Positions 26,803 to 34,730 of a DNA stretch of 64,000 nucleotides are shown piece by piece. Position 1 is the first letter of the stretch. Every line of letters starts with the position of its first letter. Made by a program: the position numbers and the translations under genes. The stretch lies in NCBI GenBank assembly GCA_029558905.1, contig JAKQCX010000030.1, positions 83,674-147,673 of the forward strand. Reading direction: 5' to 3'. The notes below the pieces were generated by a model that saw only the letters and a list, made by a program, of their open reading frames with translations, had not been told where the DNA came from and made no database searches. This DNA comes from Pseudomonadota bacterium. Its GTDB lineage: Bacteria; Pseudomonadota; Gammaproteobacteria; Burkholderiales; Thiobacillaceae.

Positions 26803-28166
26803 GCAGCCCTGCGCCCCCTCGTCTTCTGCTGGTGGACGACGAGGCCGCGGCCCTGAAGACCCTGGCCCACCTGTTCCGCAAGGCCGGGTATGAGGTGACA
26901 GCCCGGCAAAGCGGCCAGGCGGCGTTGCAGGAATTGCGCGCGCGGGAATTCGACGTGGTCCTCACCGATCTGCGCATGAAGGGCGTGGACGGCCTGGAGG
27001 TCTTGCGCCAAGCGCGGACGTTGCAGCCCGACGTGGAGGTCATCGTCCTCACCGGCCACGCCACGCTGGACTCCGCCGTGGCGGCCATGAAGGAAGGCGC
27101 CTTCCATTACGTGGCCAAACCCTATCGCCTGGACGAGGTGCGGCAGGTGGTGAAGAGCGCCCTGGACGTGGTGGGCCTGAAGCGGGAAAACCGCGATCTG
27201 CGCCGACGCATCGAGGGCTATCGGGAACCGGTCAACATCATCACCCAGGACCCTGGGCTGCAGCGCCTGCTGGATACGGCCCGCCAGGTGGCGCCGACGG
27301 ACTGCAACATCCTCATCAGCGGAGAATCCGGTACCGGCAAGGAGCTCATGGCCCGCTACGCGCACCTGCACAGTTCCCGCGCCGGCCAGGCCTTCGTGGC
27401 CGTGAACTGCGGTGCCCTGCAGGAGGAATTGCTCGCCAACGAGCTGTTCGGGCACGAAAAGGCTGCCTTCACCGGTGCCGACCGCATGAAGCGGGGCCTC
27501 ATTGAGATGGCGGAGGGCGGCACCCTGTTCCTCGACGAGATTGCCGAGATGAGCCTGACCATGCAGGTGAAGCTGTTGCGGGTGCTGCAGGAGCGGGAGC
27601 TGATGCGTGTGGGCGGCACGCAGCCGGTGCGCGTGGATGTGCGCTTCCTGGCCGCCACCAACCGGGACTTGCAGGAAAACGTGGGCAGCGGCCGCTTTCG
27701 TGCCGATCTGTATTTCCGCCTGAATGTGGTGAACCTGACCCTGCCGCCCCTGCGCGAGCGGCGCGACGACATCCCCCTGCTGGCTTTCTACTTCCTGAAG
27801 AAATTCGCCCTGGCCATGGGCAAGCCGGTGGACGACATCGACCCGGAGGCCCTGAACTTGCTGGCCCGCTACGATTACCCGGGCAATGTGCGAGAGCTGG
27901 CGAACCTGGTGGAGCGGGGCGTGGCTCTGGCGCGGGGCAGTCTGCTGCAGGTCGCGCACCTGCCGGAAAGCCTGCGTCACCTGCATGTGCGCGTCGCCGC
28001 CGCACCCATTGCCATGGGCGAGTTCTCCAGCCTGGAGGCCAACGAGGCCGCCCACATCGCGCGCGTGCTGGCGCACACCGGCGGCAACCGCAATCAGGCG
28101 GCGGAAATCCTTGGCATCGACCGGGTCTCCCTGTGGCGGCGCATCAAGCGCTACGGCCTGGAGTGA
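26799..28166 (+). CDS. Sigma-54-dependent response regulator 1 (NtrC type)
   Basis: A 455-residue activator: receiver domain (D57 in LTDLRM), AAA+ domain with Walker A GESGTGKE and Walker B GGTLFLDEIAEM, and a C-terminal Fis-type helix-turn-helix (NQAAEILGIDRVSLWRRIKR). The sigma-54 contact loop reads AAFTGA where GAFTGA is the consensus. It is co-translated with kinase 1. It is the obvious candidate to bind the ATGTTTCA repeats and drive the divergent TauE operon. Confidence 0.94.
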   Translation: MSSPAPPRLLLVDDEAAALKTLAHLFRKAGYEVTARQSGQAALQELRAREFDVVLTDLRMKGVDGLEVLRQARTLQPDVEVIVLTGHATLDSAVAAMKEGAFHYVAKPYRLDEVRQVVKSALDVVGLKRENRDLRRRIEGYREPVNIITQDPGLQRLLDTARQVAPTDCNILISGESGTGKELMARYAHLHSSRAGQAFVAVNCGALQEELLANELFGHEKAAFTGADRMKRGLIEMAEGGTLFLDEIAEMSLTMQVKLLRVLQERELMRVGGTQPVRVDVRFLAATNRDLQENVGSGRFRADLYFRLNVVNLTLPPLRERRDDIPLLAFYFLKKFALAMGKPVDDIDPEALNLLARYDYPGNVRELANLVERGVALARGSLLQVAHLPESLRHLHVRVAAAPIAMGEFSSLEANEAAHIARVLAHTGGNRNQAAEILGIDRVSLWRRIKRYGLE

Positions 28167-28190
28167 GCCGCGCTCCGGGGCCGGATGCCA

Positions 28191-30314
28191 TCAGGCCCGC
28201 GTCGGCAGCAGGCAGAAGGCGTCTTCCCGTGCTTGCTCGCCCAGGCGTGCCTGAATGGCGGCGATGGCCTGATCCTCGGTGGCGAAGATGTTGTCCTGGC
28301 CGATCAGGTCGAACAGGCCGGTGGCGCGCATCACGTCCAGGATCTGCTTTTTCAGGCCCGAGAACACCACCTCCATGCCATTGCCGCGCAGGCGCTCCAC
28401 CAGGTGGTGCACCACCTCCTCGCCGGAGGCATCCAGCTGGTTGATGGCATCGCCCACCACCAGCAGATATCGGGCATCCGGCTTGGCCGCGATCAGCTCC
28501 AGCACGGTGTCTTCAAAGTAGGCGATGTTGGCGAAGTACAGGGAACCGTCGAAGCGCATGGCGATGATGTACGGACTGGTGGGCAGGGTCGGATGGACCT
28601 TGATGTCCCGCAGGGTGCCATCGGCAAAGCGGCCGAGCTGGGCCACGCGCGGTTTCATGGTGCGGTACAGGTAGAGCACGATGGCCAGGCCCGCGCCGAT
28701 CAGGATGCCCTTGTCCAGGTGCGGGGCGGCGATCAGGGTGATGACGAAGGTGACGCCGGCGACGATGCCGTCGAACCTGCTGGCCTGCCAGGTGTGCTTG
28801 AGGGCCTTGGGTGTGATCAGGCTGCTCACCGCCAGCAGGATGATGACCGCCAGCGTGGCCTTGGGCAGGTGGTACAGGTAGTCGGTCAGGAACAGCAGGG
28901 TCACGGCCACGAACAGACCGTTGAATACCATGGCGAAGCCGGTCCTGGCTCCGGCCTGCAGGTTGATGGCCGAGCCGGTGAAGGAGCCACAGGCCGGATA
29001 GGCCTGGAAGAACGCCCCCCCGATGTTGGCCAGGCCCTGGCCGATGAGTTCCTGGTTCGGGTCGAGGCGCTGCTTGGTCTTGGCCGCCAGGGCCTTGGCC
29101 ATGGAGATGGATTCCATGAAGGCCACCAGGGCGATGATGAAGGCGGCGGAGAGCAGTTGCAGCATGGCATCCAGGGACAGGGGTGGCAGACGTAAGCCAG
29201 GCAGGCCGGACGGGACCTTGCCCACCACATCGCCCCCGCTCACCAGCTTGATCTCCCCCTGCTCGATCTTCTTGATGTGCCATTGGCGCGTGTCGGATTC
29301 CGGGCCGACGGGCGCCTTGCCCGCCAGGTAGAGGGTGGCGGCCCCCCGCGCATCCGTGTCCACGCGCGTGAAGTCCAGCCTGCGGATGGCGTGCATGCGC
29401 GCCTTGTTTTCCGTTTCCAGGCCGGCGATGTCCAGCTTGAGCACGGAGATGGCGTATTCCAGGTCCGCGGCGCCACGCGCGTCGCGGGTCTTGTGCGCCA
29501 GGCGCGCCTGGCTGGACAGGGCGGTGACCCTGGCGCTCATCTCCTGGATGCGCCGGTCGGCTTCGGCATAGGCGCTCACCAGGGCCCGGGCTTCCGGATC
29601 GGCGATGTGCGCGGGGCTGGCGCTGACCTTGCGCTCGAACCCCGTCAGGGCGCTGACGGCGATGGTCACCACCACGGCGATCAACACGGACAGCTTGGAC
29701 AGGGCGGGGACCCTTTTCAAACCCAGCATGAGCAGCAGTGCGAACACGGACATGGCCAGGGTGGGCAGATGGGTGTCGGGCAGGTAGCCGAACATCTCCC
29801 AGATGTCGTAGAGGAAGGAATCGCTGCGTCCCTTGGGGATGCCCAGCAGCATGTCCAGCTGCGACAGAGCGATGATCACCGCCGCCGCGTTCATGAAACC
29901 CAGGATCACCGGGTGGGAGACGAAGTTGACGATGCTGCCCAGCTTGATCACCCCCAGGCTGAACTGGATCACGCCCACCATCAGGGAGAGGAGCAGGGCA
30001 AGGCCGATGTATTCCTCGCTGAAAGGCACGGCCAGGGGGGTGATGGCGGCCGCCGTCATGAGCGAGACGATGGCCACCGGACCGGTGGAAAGCTGACGGG
30101 ACGAGCCCCACAGGGCGCCCAGGATGGCCGGCACGAAGGCCACGTACAGGCCGTAATAGACCGGCAGGCCGGATAGCTGCGCGTAGGCCATGGCCTTGGG
30201 CACCAGCACCAGGGCGCCGGTGATGCCGGCGATCATGTCACCACGCAGCAGGGTTGAGCTGATGGGAAACCAGGCCAGGAAGGGAAAGAGACGCAGCAGC
30301 AAGGGGTTGTTCAT
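28191..30314 (-). CDS. SulP-family anion transporter with coiled-coil insertion (SulP-A)
   Basis: A 707-residue SLC26/SulP protein with the N-terminal ALVLVPKAMAYAQLSGLPVYYGLY signature (within 34-57), the KQRLDPNQELIGQGLANIGG motif and a C-terminal STAS domain (about 570-690). Between membrane segments, residues about 226-365 form an extra domain with a charged heptad-like coiled coil (about 240-312) and a small beta-rich part. SulP-B has the same insertion. Related SulP proteins act as bicarbonate transporters in autotrophs; the adjacent carbonic anhydrase supports that reading, but sulfate or another anion is possible. Confidence 0.9.
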   Translation of the reverse strand: MNNPLLLRLFPFLAWFPISSTLLRGDMIAGITGALVLVPKAMAYAQLSGLPVYYGLYVAFVPAILGALWGSSRQLSTGPVAIVSLMTAAAITPLAVPFSEEYIGLALLLSLMVGVIQFSLGVIKLGSIVNFVSHPVILGFMNAAAVIIALSQLDMLLGIPKGRSDSFLYDIWEMFGYLPDTHLPTLAMSVFALLLMLGLKRVPALSKLSVLIAVVVTIAVSALTGFERKVSASPAHIADPEARALVSAYAEADRRIQEMSARVTALSSQARLAHKTRDARGAADLEYAISVLKLDIAGLETENKARMHAIRRLDFTRVDTDARGAATLYLAGKAPVGPESDTRQWHIKKIEQGEIKLVSGGDVVGKVPSGLPGLRLPPLSLDAMLQLLSAAFIIALVAFMESISMAKALAAKTKQRLDPNQELIGQGLANIGGAFFQAYPACGSFTGSAINLQAGARTGFAMVFNGLFVAVTLLFLTDYLYHLPKATLAVIILLAVSSLITPKALKHTWQASRFDGIVAGVTFVITLIAAPHLDKGILIGAGLAIVLYLYRTMKPRVAQLGRFADGTLRDIKVHPTLPTSPYIIAMRFDGSLYFANIAYFEDTVLELIAAKPDARYLLVVGDAINQLDASGEEVVHHLVERLRGNGMEVVFSGLKKQILDVMRATGLFDLIGQDNIFATEDQAIAAIQARLGEQAREDAFCLLPTRA

Positions 30315-30360
30315 GATCGCAGGGCCTAGACGGTAAGCGCGGGGTCATCGTGCATGATGA

Positions 30361-30373
30361 TTGCATAATGCAA
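30361..30373. promoter_or_regulatory. Perfect inverted repeat TTGCAT-A-ATGCAA
   Basis: Perfect 6-bp arms around one base, in the 135-bp region between divergent SulP-A and carbonic anhydrase genes. The same core (TTGCAT-N-ATGCA) is found upstream of SulP-B, so one regulator probably acts at both places. Confidence 0.65.
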
Positions 30374-30387
30374 CATGCACGTGAAAA

Positions 30388-30404
30388 ATTGCACCATTTT
30401 AGCA
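30388..30404 (+). promoter_or_regulatory. Weak sigma-54-like promoter of the carbonic anhydrase gene
   Basis: TTGCAC and TAGCA occur with correct -24/-12 spacing, but each element departs from consensus, and the inverted repeat at 30361 would be only about 48 bp upstream of the start. No clear sigma-54 promoter was found for SulP-A on the other strand. Confidence 0.3.
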
Positions 30405-30449
30405 AAGTCTGATACACCTGCCAGTTCCACGACCTGCCGAGGAGCCTCC

Positions 30450-31010
30450 ATGATCCGCCGCAACCCCAACGGTGACGTGCCCGTCGTGCATGAAACCGCG
30501 TTCGTCGATCCCACCGCCATCCTGTGCGGCAAGGTCCTCGTGGAGGCCAACGTCTTCATCGGCCCCTATGCGGTCATCCGCGCCGACGAGGTGAACGAGG
30601 CGGGTGAAATGGAGCCCATCGTCATTGGCGCCGGCTCCAACATACAGGACGGCGTGGTGATCCACTGCAAGGCCGGTGGTGGCGTGCGCATCGGCAAGGA
30701 GAGTTCCATCGCCCACCGCTCCATCGTGCATGGCCCCTGCCAGGTGGGGGATCGGGTGTTCATCGGCTTCAATTCGGTGCTCTACAACTGCACCGTGGGC
30801 GACGGCTCGGTGGTGCGCCACAACGCCGTGGTGGAAGGCTGCGGCGTGCCTCCCGGTTTTTATATCCCCTCCACCACCAACGTGCATTCCGACGAGGAAC
30901 TGGCCCGCATCGTGCCCGTCACCGCGGATCAGACCGGTTTCTCGGAAAGCGTGGCCCAGGCCAACCTTGAACTGGTGAGAGGCTATAAGCGCATCCGCAA
31001 CGAGTTTTGA
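30450..31010 (+). CDS. Gamma-class carbonic anhydrase
   Basis: A 186-residue left-handed beta-helix protein of hexapeptide repeats. The zinc ligands of the Cam/CamH family can be placed at H72, H89 and H94, with R44, D46 and Q66 in the conserved RADE and NIQDG segments. The ATG at 30450 follows AGGAG. It should interconvert CO2 and bicarbonate in the cytoplasm. It is divergent from SulP-A, sharing a 135-bp regulatory region, which links it to inorganic carbon handling. Confidence 0.87.
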   Translation: MIRRNPNGDVPVVHETAFVDPTAILCGKVLVEANVFIGPYAVIRADEVNEAGEMEPIVIGAGSNIQDGVVIHCKAGGGVRIGKESSIAHRSIVHGPCQVGDRVFIGFNSVLYNCTVGDGSVVRHNAVVEGCGVPPGFYIPSTTNVHSDEELARIVPVTADQTGFSESVAQANLELVRGYKRIRNEF

Positions 31011-31148
31011 ATGGAGGGGAGCAGGGCCGGGCGGCCTTATCGGCATGCCCGCAAGGCCAGCATGGGGGCCGCAGGGAGCGGGCGGGGGAAGTCCGGGCCC
31101 CGGGCGGGATATCCATGATCTCCGCCCGTGTTCGGCTCCCGCGTGGCC

Positions 31149-32501
31149 TCAACCCTTCTCTTCCCCGTATTTCTTCAGCTTGCGCCACAGCGATACCCGG
31201 TCGATGCCCAGCAGCTGGGCGGCCAGGGTCTGGTTGCCGTGGGCCTCGGCCAGCACCCAGAGGATGTAGTCCTTCTCCTGTTCTTCCAGGGGGATGACCT
31301 TGCCGTCCCGCCGGCGGAAGGCGCGTATGGACAGGTCGCGCAGGTCATCGGGCAGGTGGGCGGTTTCCAGGGTGTCGCCCTGGCACAGGGCCACGCCCCG
31401 TTCGATGATGTTCTCCAGCTCGCGCACATTGCCTGGGAAGTCATAGGCCTTGAGCAGGGCCAGGGCGTCCGCGGATAGGTCGCGCACGGCCTTGCCCATG
31501 ACCGGAGCAGCGCGCTCCAGGAAGTGCTGGGCCAGCAGTGGGATGTCCTCGCGCCGCTGGGACAGGGGCGGGATGTGCAGGTTGACCACGTTCAGGCGGT
31601 AGTAGAGGTCCTGGCGGAAGCGGCCGTCCGCCACCCAGTCCTTCATGTTGCGGTTGCTGGCGGCGATGAAGCGTACGTCCACCCGCACCGGCCGGGTGCT
31701 TCCCAGGGGCAGTACTTCCTTCTCCTGGATGGCGCGCAACAGCTTGACCTGCATGGCCGGCGACATCTCCGTGACCTCGTCCAGGAACAGGCTGCCGCCG
31801 TGGGCGGCCTCCAGCAGGCCGGTCTTGCCCACGGCGCCGGTGAAGGCCCCCCGGGCATGGCCGAACAGCTCGTTGGCCAGCAACTCCTCGTTGAAGGCGC
31901 CGCAGTTGATGGCCAGGAAGGGGCCGTCCGGATGGGTACCCTGTGCGTGCACGTAGCGGGCGAAGAGCTCCTTGCCGGTGCCCGATTCGCCGGTGATGAG
32001 CACGTTGCAACCCGTGGGCGCCACCTGGCGCGACATGTCCAGCAGCCTTTGCATGCCGCCATCCCGGGTGATGATGGGCACCCGGCCACGGTAGGCATCG
32101 AGCTGCTCGCGCAGGGCGCGGTTTTCCCGCTTCAGGCGGATCTTTTCCAGGGCCTCGGCCACGGTCTGGCGCACCTCGTCCAGGCGGAAGGGCTTGGCGA
32201 TGTAGTGGAAGGCGCCTTCCTTCATGGCCTCCACTGCGGATTCCAGGGTGGCGTAGCCGGTGAGCATGATGACCTCGATGTCCGGGTATTGCGCCTTGCA
32301 GCGGCGCAGCAGCTGCATGCCATCCACCCTGTCCATGCGCAGATCGGTGAGCACCAGGTCGAAGGGCTGGGCATGCAGCAGGTCCAGGGCATGCACGCCA
32401 CTCTGCGTAGCGGTGATCCGATGGCCCTCCCGGGTCAGCACGTGTTGCAGGTTGCGCAGGGCGATTCTTTCGTCGTCGACCAGCAGGATGCGTGCGCTCA
32501 T
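31149..32501 (-). CDS. Sigma-54-dependent response regulator 2 (NtrC type)
   Basis: A 450-residue paralogue of regulator 1: receiver domain (D53 in LTDLRMDRVDG), AAA+ domain with GESGTGKE, a canonical GAFTGA loop, Walker B GGSLFLDEVTEM, and a C-terminal helix-turn-helix (TLAAQLLGIDRVSLWRKLKK). The recognition helices of the two regulators are nearly the same, but the rest differs. Its start overlaps the kinase stop (ATGA). It likely binds the TTGCAT-N-ATGCAA repeats. Confidence 0.94.
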   Translation of the reverse strand: MSARILLVDDERIALRNLQHVLTREGHRITATQSGVHALDLLHAQPFDLVLTDLRMDRVDGMQLLRRCKAQYPDIEVIMLTGYATLESAVEAMKEGAFHYIAKPFRLDEVRQTVAEALEKIRLKRENRALREQLDAYRGRVPIITRDGGMQRLLDMSRQVAPTGCNVLITGESGTGKELFARYVHAQGTHPDGPFLAINCGAFNEELLANELFGHARGAFTGAVGKTGLLEAAHGGSLFLDEVTEMSPAMQVKLLRAIQEKEVLPLGSTRPVRVDVRFIAASNRNMKDWVADGRFRQDLYYRLNVVNLHIPPLSQRREDIPLLAQHFLERAAPVMGKAVRDLSADALALLKAYDFPGNVRELENIIERGVALCQGDTLETAHLPDDLRDLSIRAFRRRDGKVIPLEEQEKDYILWVLAEAHGNQTLAAQLLGIDRVSLWRKLKKYGEEKG

Positions 32502-34000
32502 GGGGTATCCGTGGTTTGTTGCGCGTGCGCGGCGGGCAGGCGGATGTGGAACTCGGCGCCGCCGTTGACGCGGTTGGTGGCGACGATGCAGCCGCCGTGC
32601 TCCGCGATGATCTCGTAGGCGATGAACAATCCCAGGCCGCTGCCCTGACCGACCGGCTTGCTGGTGAAGAAGGGGTCGAAGACCCTGGGTAGCAGCGCTT
32701 CGGGGATGCCGGGCCCGGTGTCGGCCAGGCTCAGGTCCACCACCGCGGCGCCCGGCCGGCACTGGCCCATGGGGGCAGGAAAGCGGTCGTGCGACGCGCC
32801 TGCCCGAGCCGCCCGGGCGTGGATGCTCAGCACGCCCGTCTTGCCCATGGCGTCGTAGGCGTTCACCAGCAGGTTGAGCAGCACCTGCTGCAGGCGTGGG
32901 CGATCGCCGCACACGGCCAGCCATGGGGCGATGTCCACGCGCACCTCCACGCCCGCCGGGCGCATGTTCCGGAGGAAGCGCAGGGTTTCCTGCACCAGGT
33001 CCGCCAGGTGCACGGGGACAGGCTTGAATTCCCGCTCGCCGGCGTAGTCCAGCAGGGCGCGCACGATGCGCCGGGCCCGCAGGGTCTCGGCATCGATGTC
33101 CTCGATGAGCTGGCGCTGCAGGGTGCTCAGCGTGCCGTCCGGCACCTCCGCGTGTGCCCCCGGGTCCGGCGCGGGGGGGAGCTCCTCCTTAAGGATCTGC
33201 GCCGAGGAGGAGATGTTGGACAGGGGGTTGTTGAGCTCGTGCGCCACGCCGGAGAGCAGGGTGCCGAGGGAGGCCAGCTTTTCGGCGCGTACCAGGGTGT
33301 GCTGGCGCCGTTCCAGCTCGTCCAGCACATGATTGAAGGCATCGGACAGGGATGCCAGTTCGCGTTCGGGGCCGTCCGCGCTCAGACGGGTAAGCTGGCC
33401 GCTGGCCACGGCCTGCATGCGCTGCTCCATGGCCTGCAGGGGGCGGGTCACCTGGCGCGCGGTGAGCAGGCCGGTGAGCACGAGAAAGACGGCCACCACT
33501 GCCAGGGACCAGAGCAGGGTGCGCTGGTGCGCGGCCAGGGCGGCATTCGTGGACCGGCGCTCTAGGCTGGACAGTCGCTCCCCCAGTGTGACGATGCGAT
33601 TGCCCAGGCCACGCACCTCGCCGGCCAGCCGCTCGTCGCCTGCACGCCCGGCATGGGCCCGCATGGCGCGCTCGTAGCGTTCCAGATCCGCACCCAGGCC
33701 GGCGCTGGTACCGGCACCAGCCAGACTGTCCAGGGTATCCGCGTTGCGCCGCAGCAGTTCCCGTGCCCGCGCCGAAAAGCGGGCATGCTCGCTCAGGTCG
33801 TGGGCCTGGTGGTAGAGGAAATGATTCTTTTCGAAACGGCGCATTTCCAGGGTGGCGTCGAACAGTTCCGCCACCTTGCCGCCTTCCCGCGCCTTGTCGG
33901 CGATGCGCTCCAGTTCCACCAGTGCCACGATCGCCAGGCCGACGATGAGTGCGGTGAGCGCGAGATAGACGAAGACGATCTTGGCTTGCAGGGAACGCAT
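32498..34000 (-). CDS. Sensor histidine kinase 2 (NtrB-like, helical sensor domain)
   Basis: A 500-residue kinase with membrane helices at about 9-29 and 163-181 and a helical sensory domain carrying RRFEKNHFLYH at residues 54-64, the same positions as in kinase 1. The phosphorylated residue is H254 in GVAHELNNPLSN. The ATPase domain (NLLVNAYDAMG, ADTGPGIPE, GSGLGLFIAYEI) is complete. It is divergent from the SulP-B/Dab unit. The ATG at 34000 gives the standard short cytoplasmic start. Confidence 0.92.
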   Translation of the reverse strand: MRSLQAKIVFVYLALTALIVGLAIVALVELERIADKAREGGKVAELFDATLEMRRFEKNHFLYHQAHDLSEHARFSARARELLRRNADTLDSLAGAGTSAGLGADLERYERAMRAHAGRAGDERLAGEVRGLGNRIVTLGERLSSLERRSTNAALAAHQRTLLWSLAVVAVFLVLTGLLTARQVTRPLQAMEQRMQAVASGQLTRLSADGPERELASLSDAFNHVLDELERRQHTLVRAEKLASLGTLLSGVAHELNNPLSNISSSAQILKEELPPAPDPGAHAEVPDGTLSTLQRQLIEDIDAETLRARRIVRALLDYAGEREFKPVPVHLADLVQETLRFLRNMRPAGVEVRVDIAPWLAVCGDRPRLQQVLLNLLVNAYDAMGKTGVLSIHARAARAGASHDRFPAPMGQCRPGAAVVDLSLADTGPGIPEALLPRVFDPFFTSKPVGQGSGLGLFIAYEIIAEHGGCIVATNRVNGGAEFHIRLPAAHAQQTTDTP

Positions 34001-34016
34001 GGCGCGAGTGTAACAG

Positions 34017-34039
34017 GGGTGTTGCATGATGCAGCACCC
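34017..34039. promoter_or_regulatory. Long inverted repeat, candidate activator site upstream of the SulP-B/Dab unit
   Basis: GGGTGTTGCAT, one base, ATGCAGCACCC: 11-bp arms with a single mismatch. The centre lies about 99 bp upstream of the predicted sigma-54 start at 34127, the same spacing as in the TauE promoter. It is also 17 bp upstream of the kinase 2 start codon, so autoregulation is possible. Another ATGCATATGCAT palindrome lies at 34082-34093. Confidence 0.8.
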
Positions 34040-34099
34040 AAGTAGGCATGGCCCCGTCATTACCATCGAAAAATCAATGGGATGCATATGCATGACGGC

Positions 34100-34116
34100 T
34101 TGGCATGCATGCTGCA
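34100..34116 (+). promoter_or_regulatory. Sigma-54 promoter of the UspA-like/SulP-B/Dab unit
   Basis: TTGGCATG-N4-CTGCA matches the -24/-12 consensus with correct spacing (GG and GC ten bases apart); two or three outer positions differ. Predicted transcription start is near 34127, 23 nt before the ATG at 34150, identical to the leader length at the TauE operon. Confidence 0.75.
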
Positions 34117-34149
34117 TGACGCAACTTCCTCACACCAGGATCGTCAACC

Positions 34150-34350
34150 ATGCACCCGAACCCCCTCCAGACCCTGCTCGCCGAGCGCCTCCAGTCCGCG
34201 CGTGGCCTGGGCTGGGAGATGCCCGCTCCCAGCCAGGAACCCGGGGCCGTCCAAGCCGCGCGGACCCGTGGACGAAAAGGGGTCCGCGCAGCGCGCTGGC
34301 CCCGCATGCTGATGCCCGTCGTGCGCCGCCTCGGCCTGACGGGTGAATGA
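34150..34350 (+). CDS. Small basic protein heading the SulP-B/Dab unit
   Basis: A 66-residue Arg-rich protein (starts MHPNPLQTLLAERLQSARGL). It is the first frame after the sigma-54 promoter, and its stop overlaps the next start by 4 bp, which supports translation. No family is recognised and the C-terminal half is low-complexity, so a leader-peptide role is possible. Confidence 0.5.
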   Translation: MHPNPLQTLLAERLQSARGLGWEMPAPSQEPGAVQAARTRGRKGVRAARWPRMLMPVVRRLGLTGE

Positions 34351-34718
34351 AACGTCGGGTCGTCGTCGCCCTGCGTCCGGTGTCGCCCGTGGAGCGACTG
34401 CTGTCCGTGGGAGCCTCCCTGTGCCGGCGCATGGATGCTGAACTGGAGGTGTTGGCCGATCCGCGCCGGCCGGATTGGCGCGACCTCGAGACCCGTCTGG
34501 CGGCCCTGCGGGACGCGGGCGTCAGCGCGCGCCTGAGCTCCGCGCCTGGGCTGGACGCCAGGCAAGTGGTGGAGCATGCCCGTGGCCACGAATGCGTTAC
34601 CACCGTGGTGGTGGATCGTCCCGCCGCCTGGGCCTCGGAAGGCACCGACCCCTGGGTCCGCCTGGACTGTCCCCTGGTGGCCGCCTCCGATCATCCCGAT
34701 TTGCCCGAAGAAAAGTAG
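34347..34718 (+). CDS. Universal-stress-like small protein
   Basis: A 123-residue protein with an N-terminal strand KRRVVVALRPVSPVERLLSVG and a second-half VTTVVVDRPA segment that resemble a UspA fold without the nucleotide-binding end motif. It overlaps the preceding small gene and ends 12 bp before SulP-B. All three anion-transport units of the window carry a Usp-like gene, which suggests a regulatory partner. Confidence 0.6.
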   Translation: MKRRVVVALRPVSPVERLLSVGASLCRRMDAELEVLADPRRPDWRDLETRLAALRDAGVSARLSSAPGLDARQVVEHARGHECVTTVVVDRPAAWASEGTDPWVRLDCPLVAASDHPDLPEEK

Positions 34719-34730
34719 CCGAAACCCGTC

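Noticed and set aside
30315..30449. A sigma-54 promoter for SulP-A on the minus strand
   Set aside because: No GG-N10-GC pair of correct sequence exists on that strand in the region; only the plus strand has a weak candidate.
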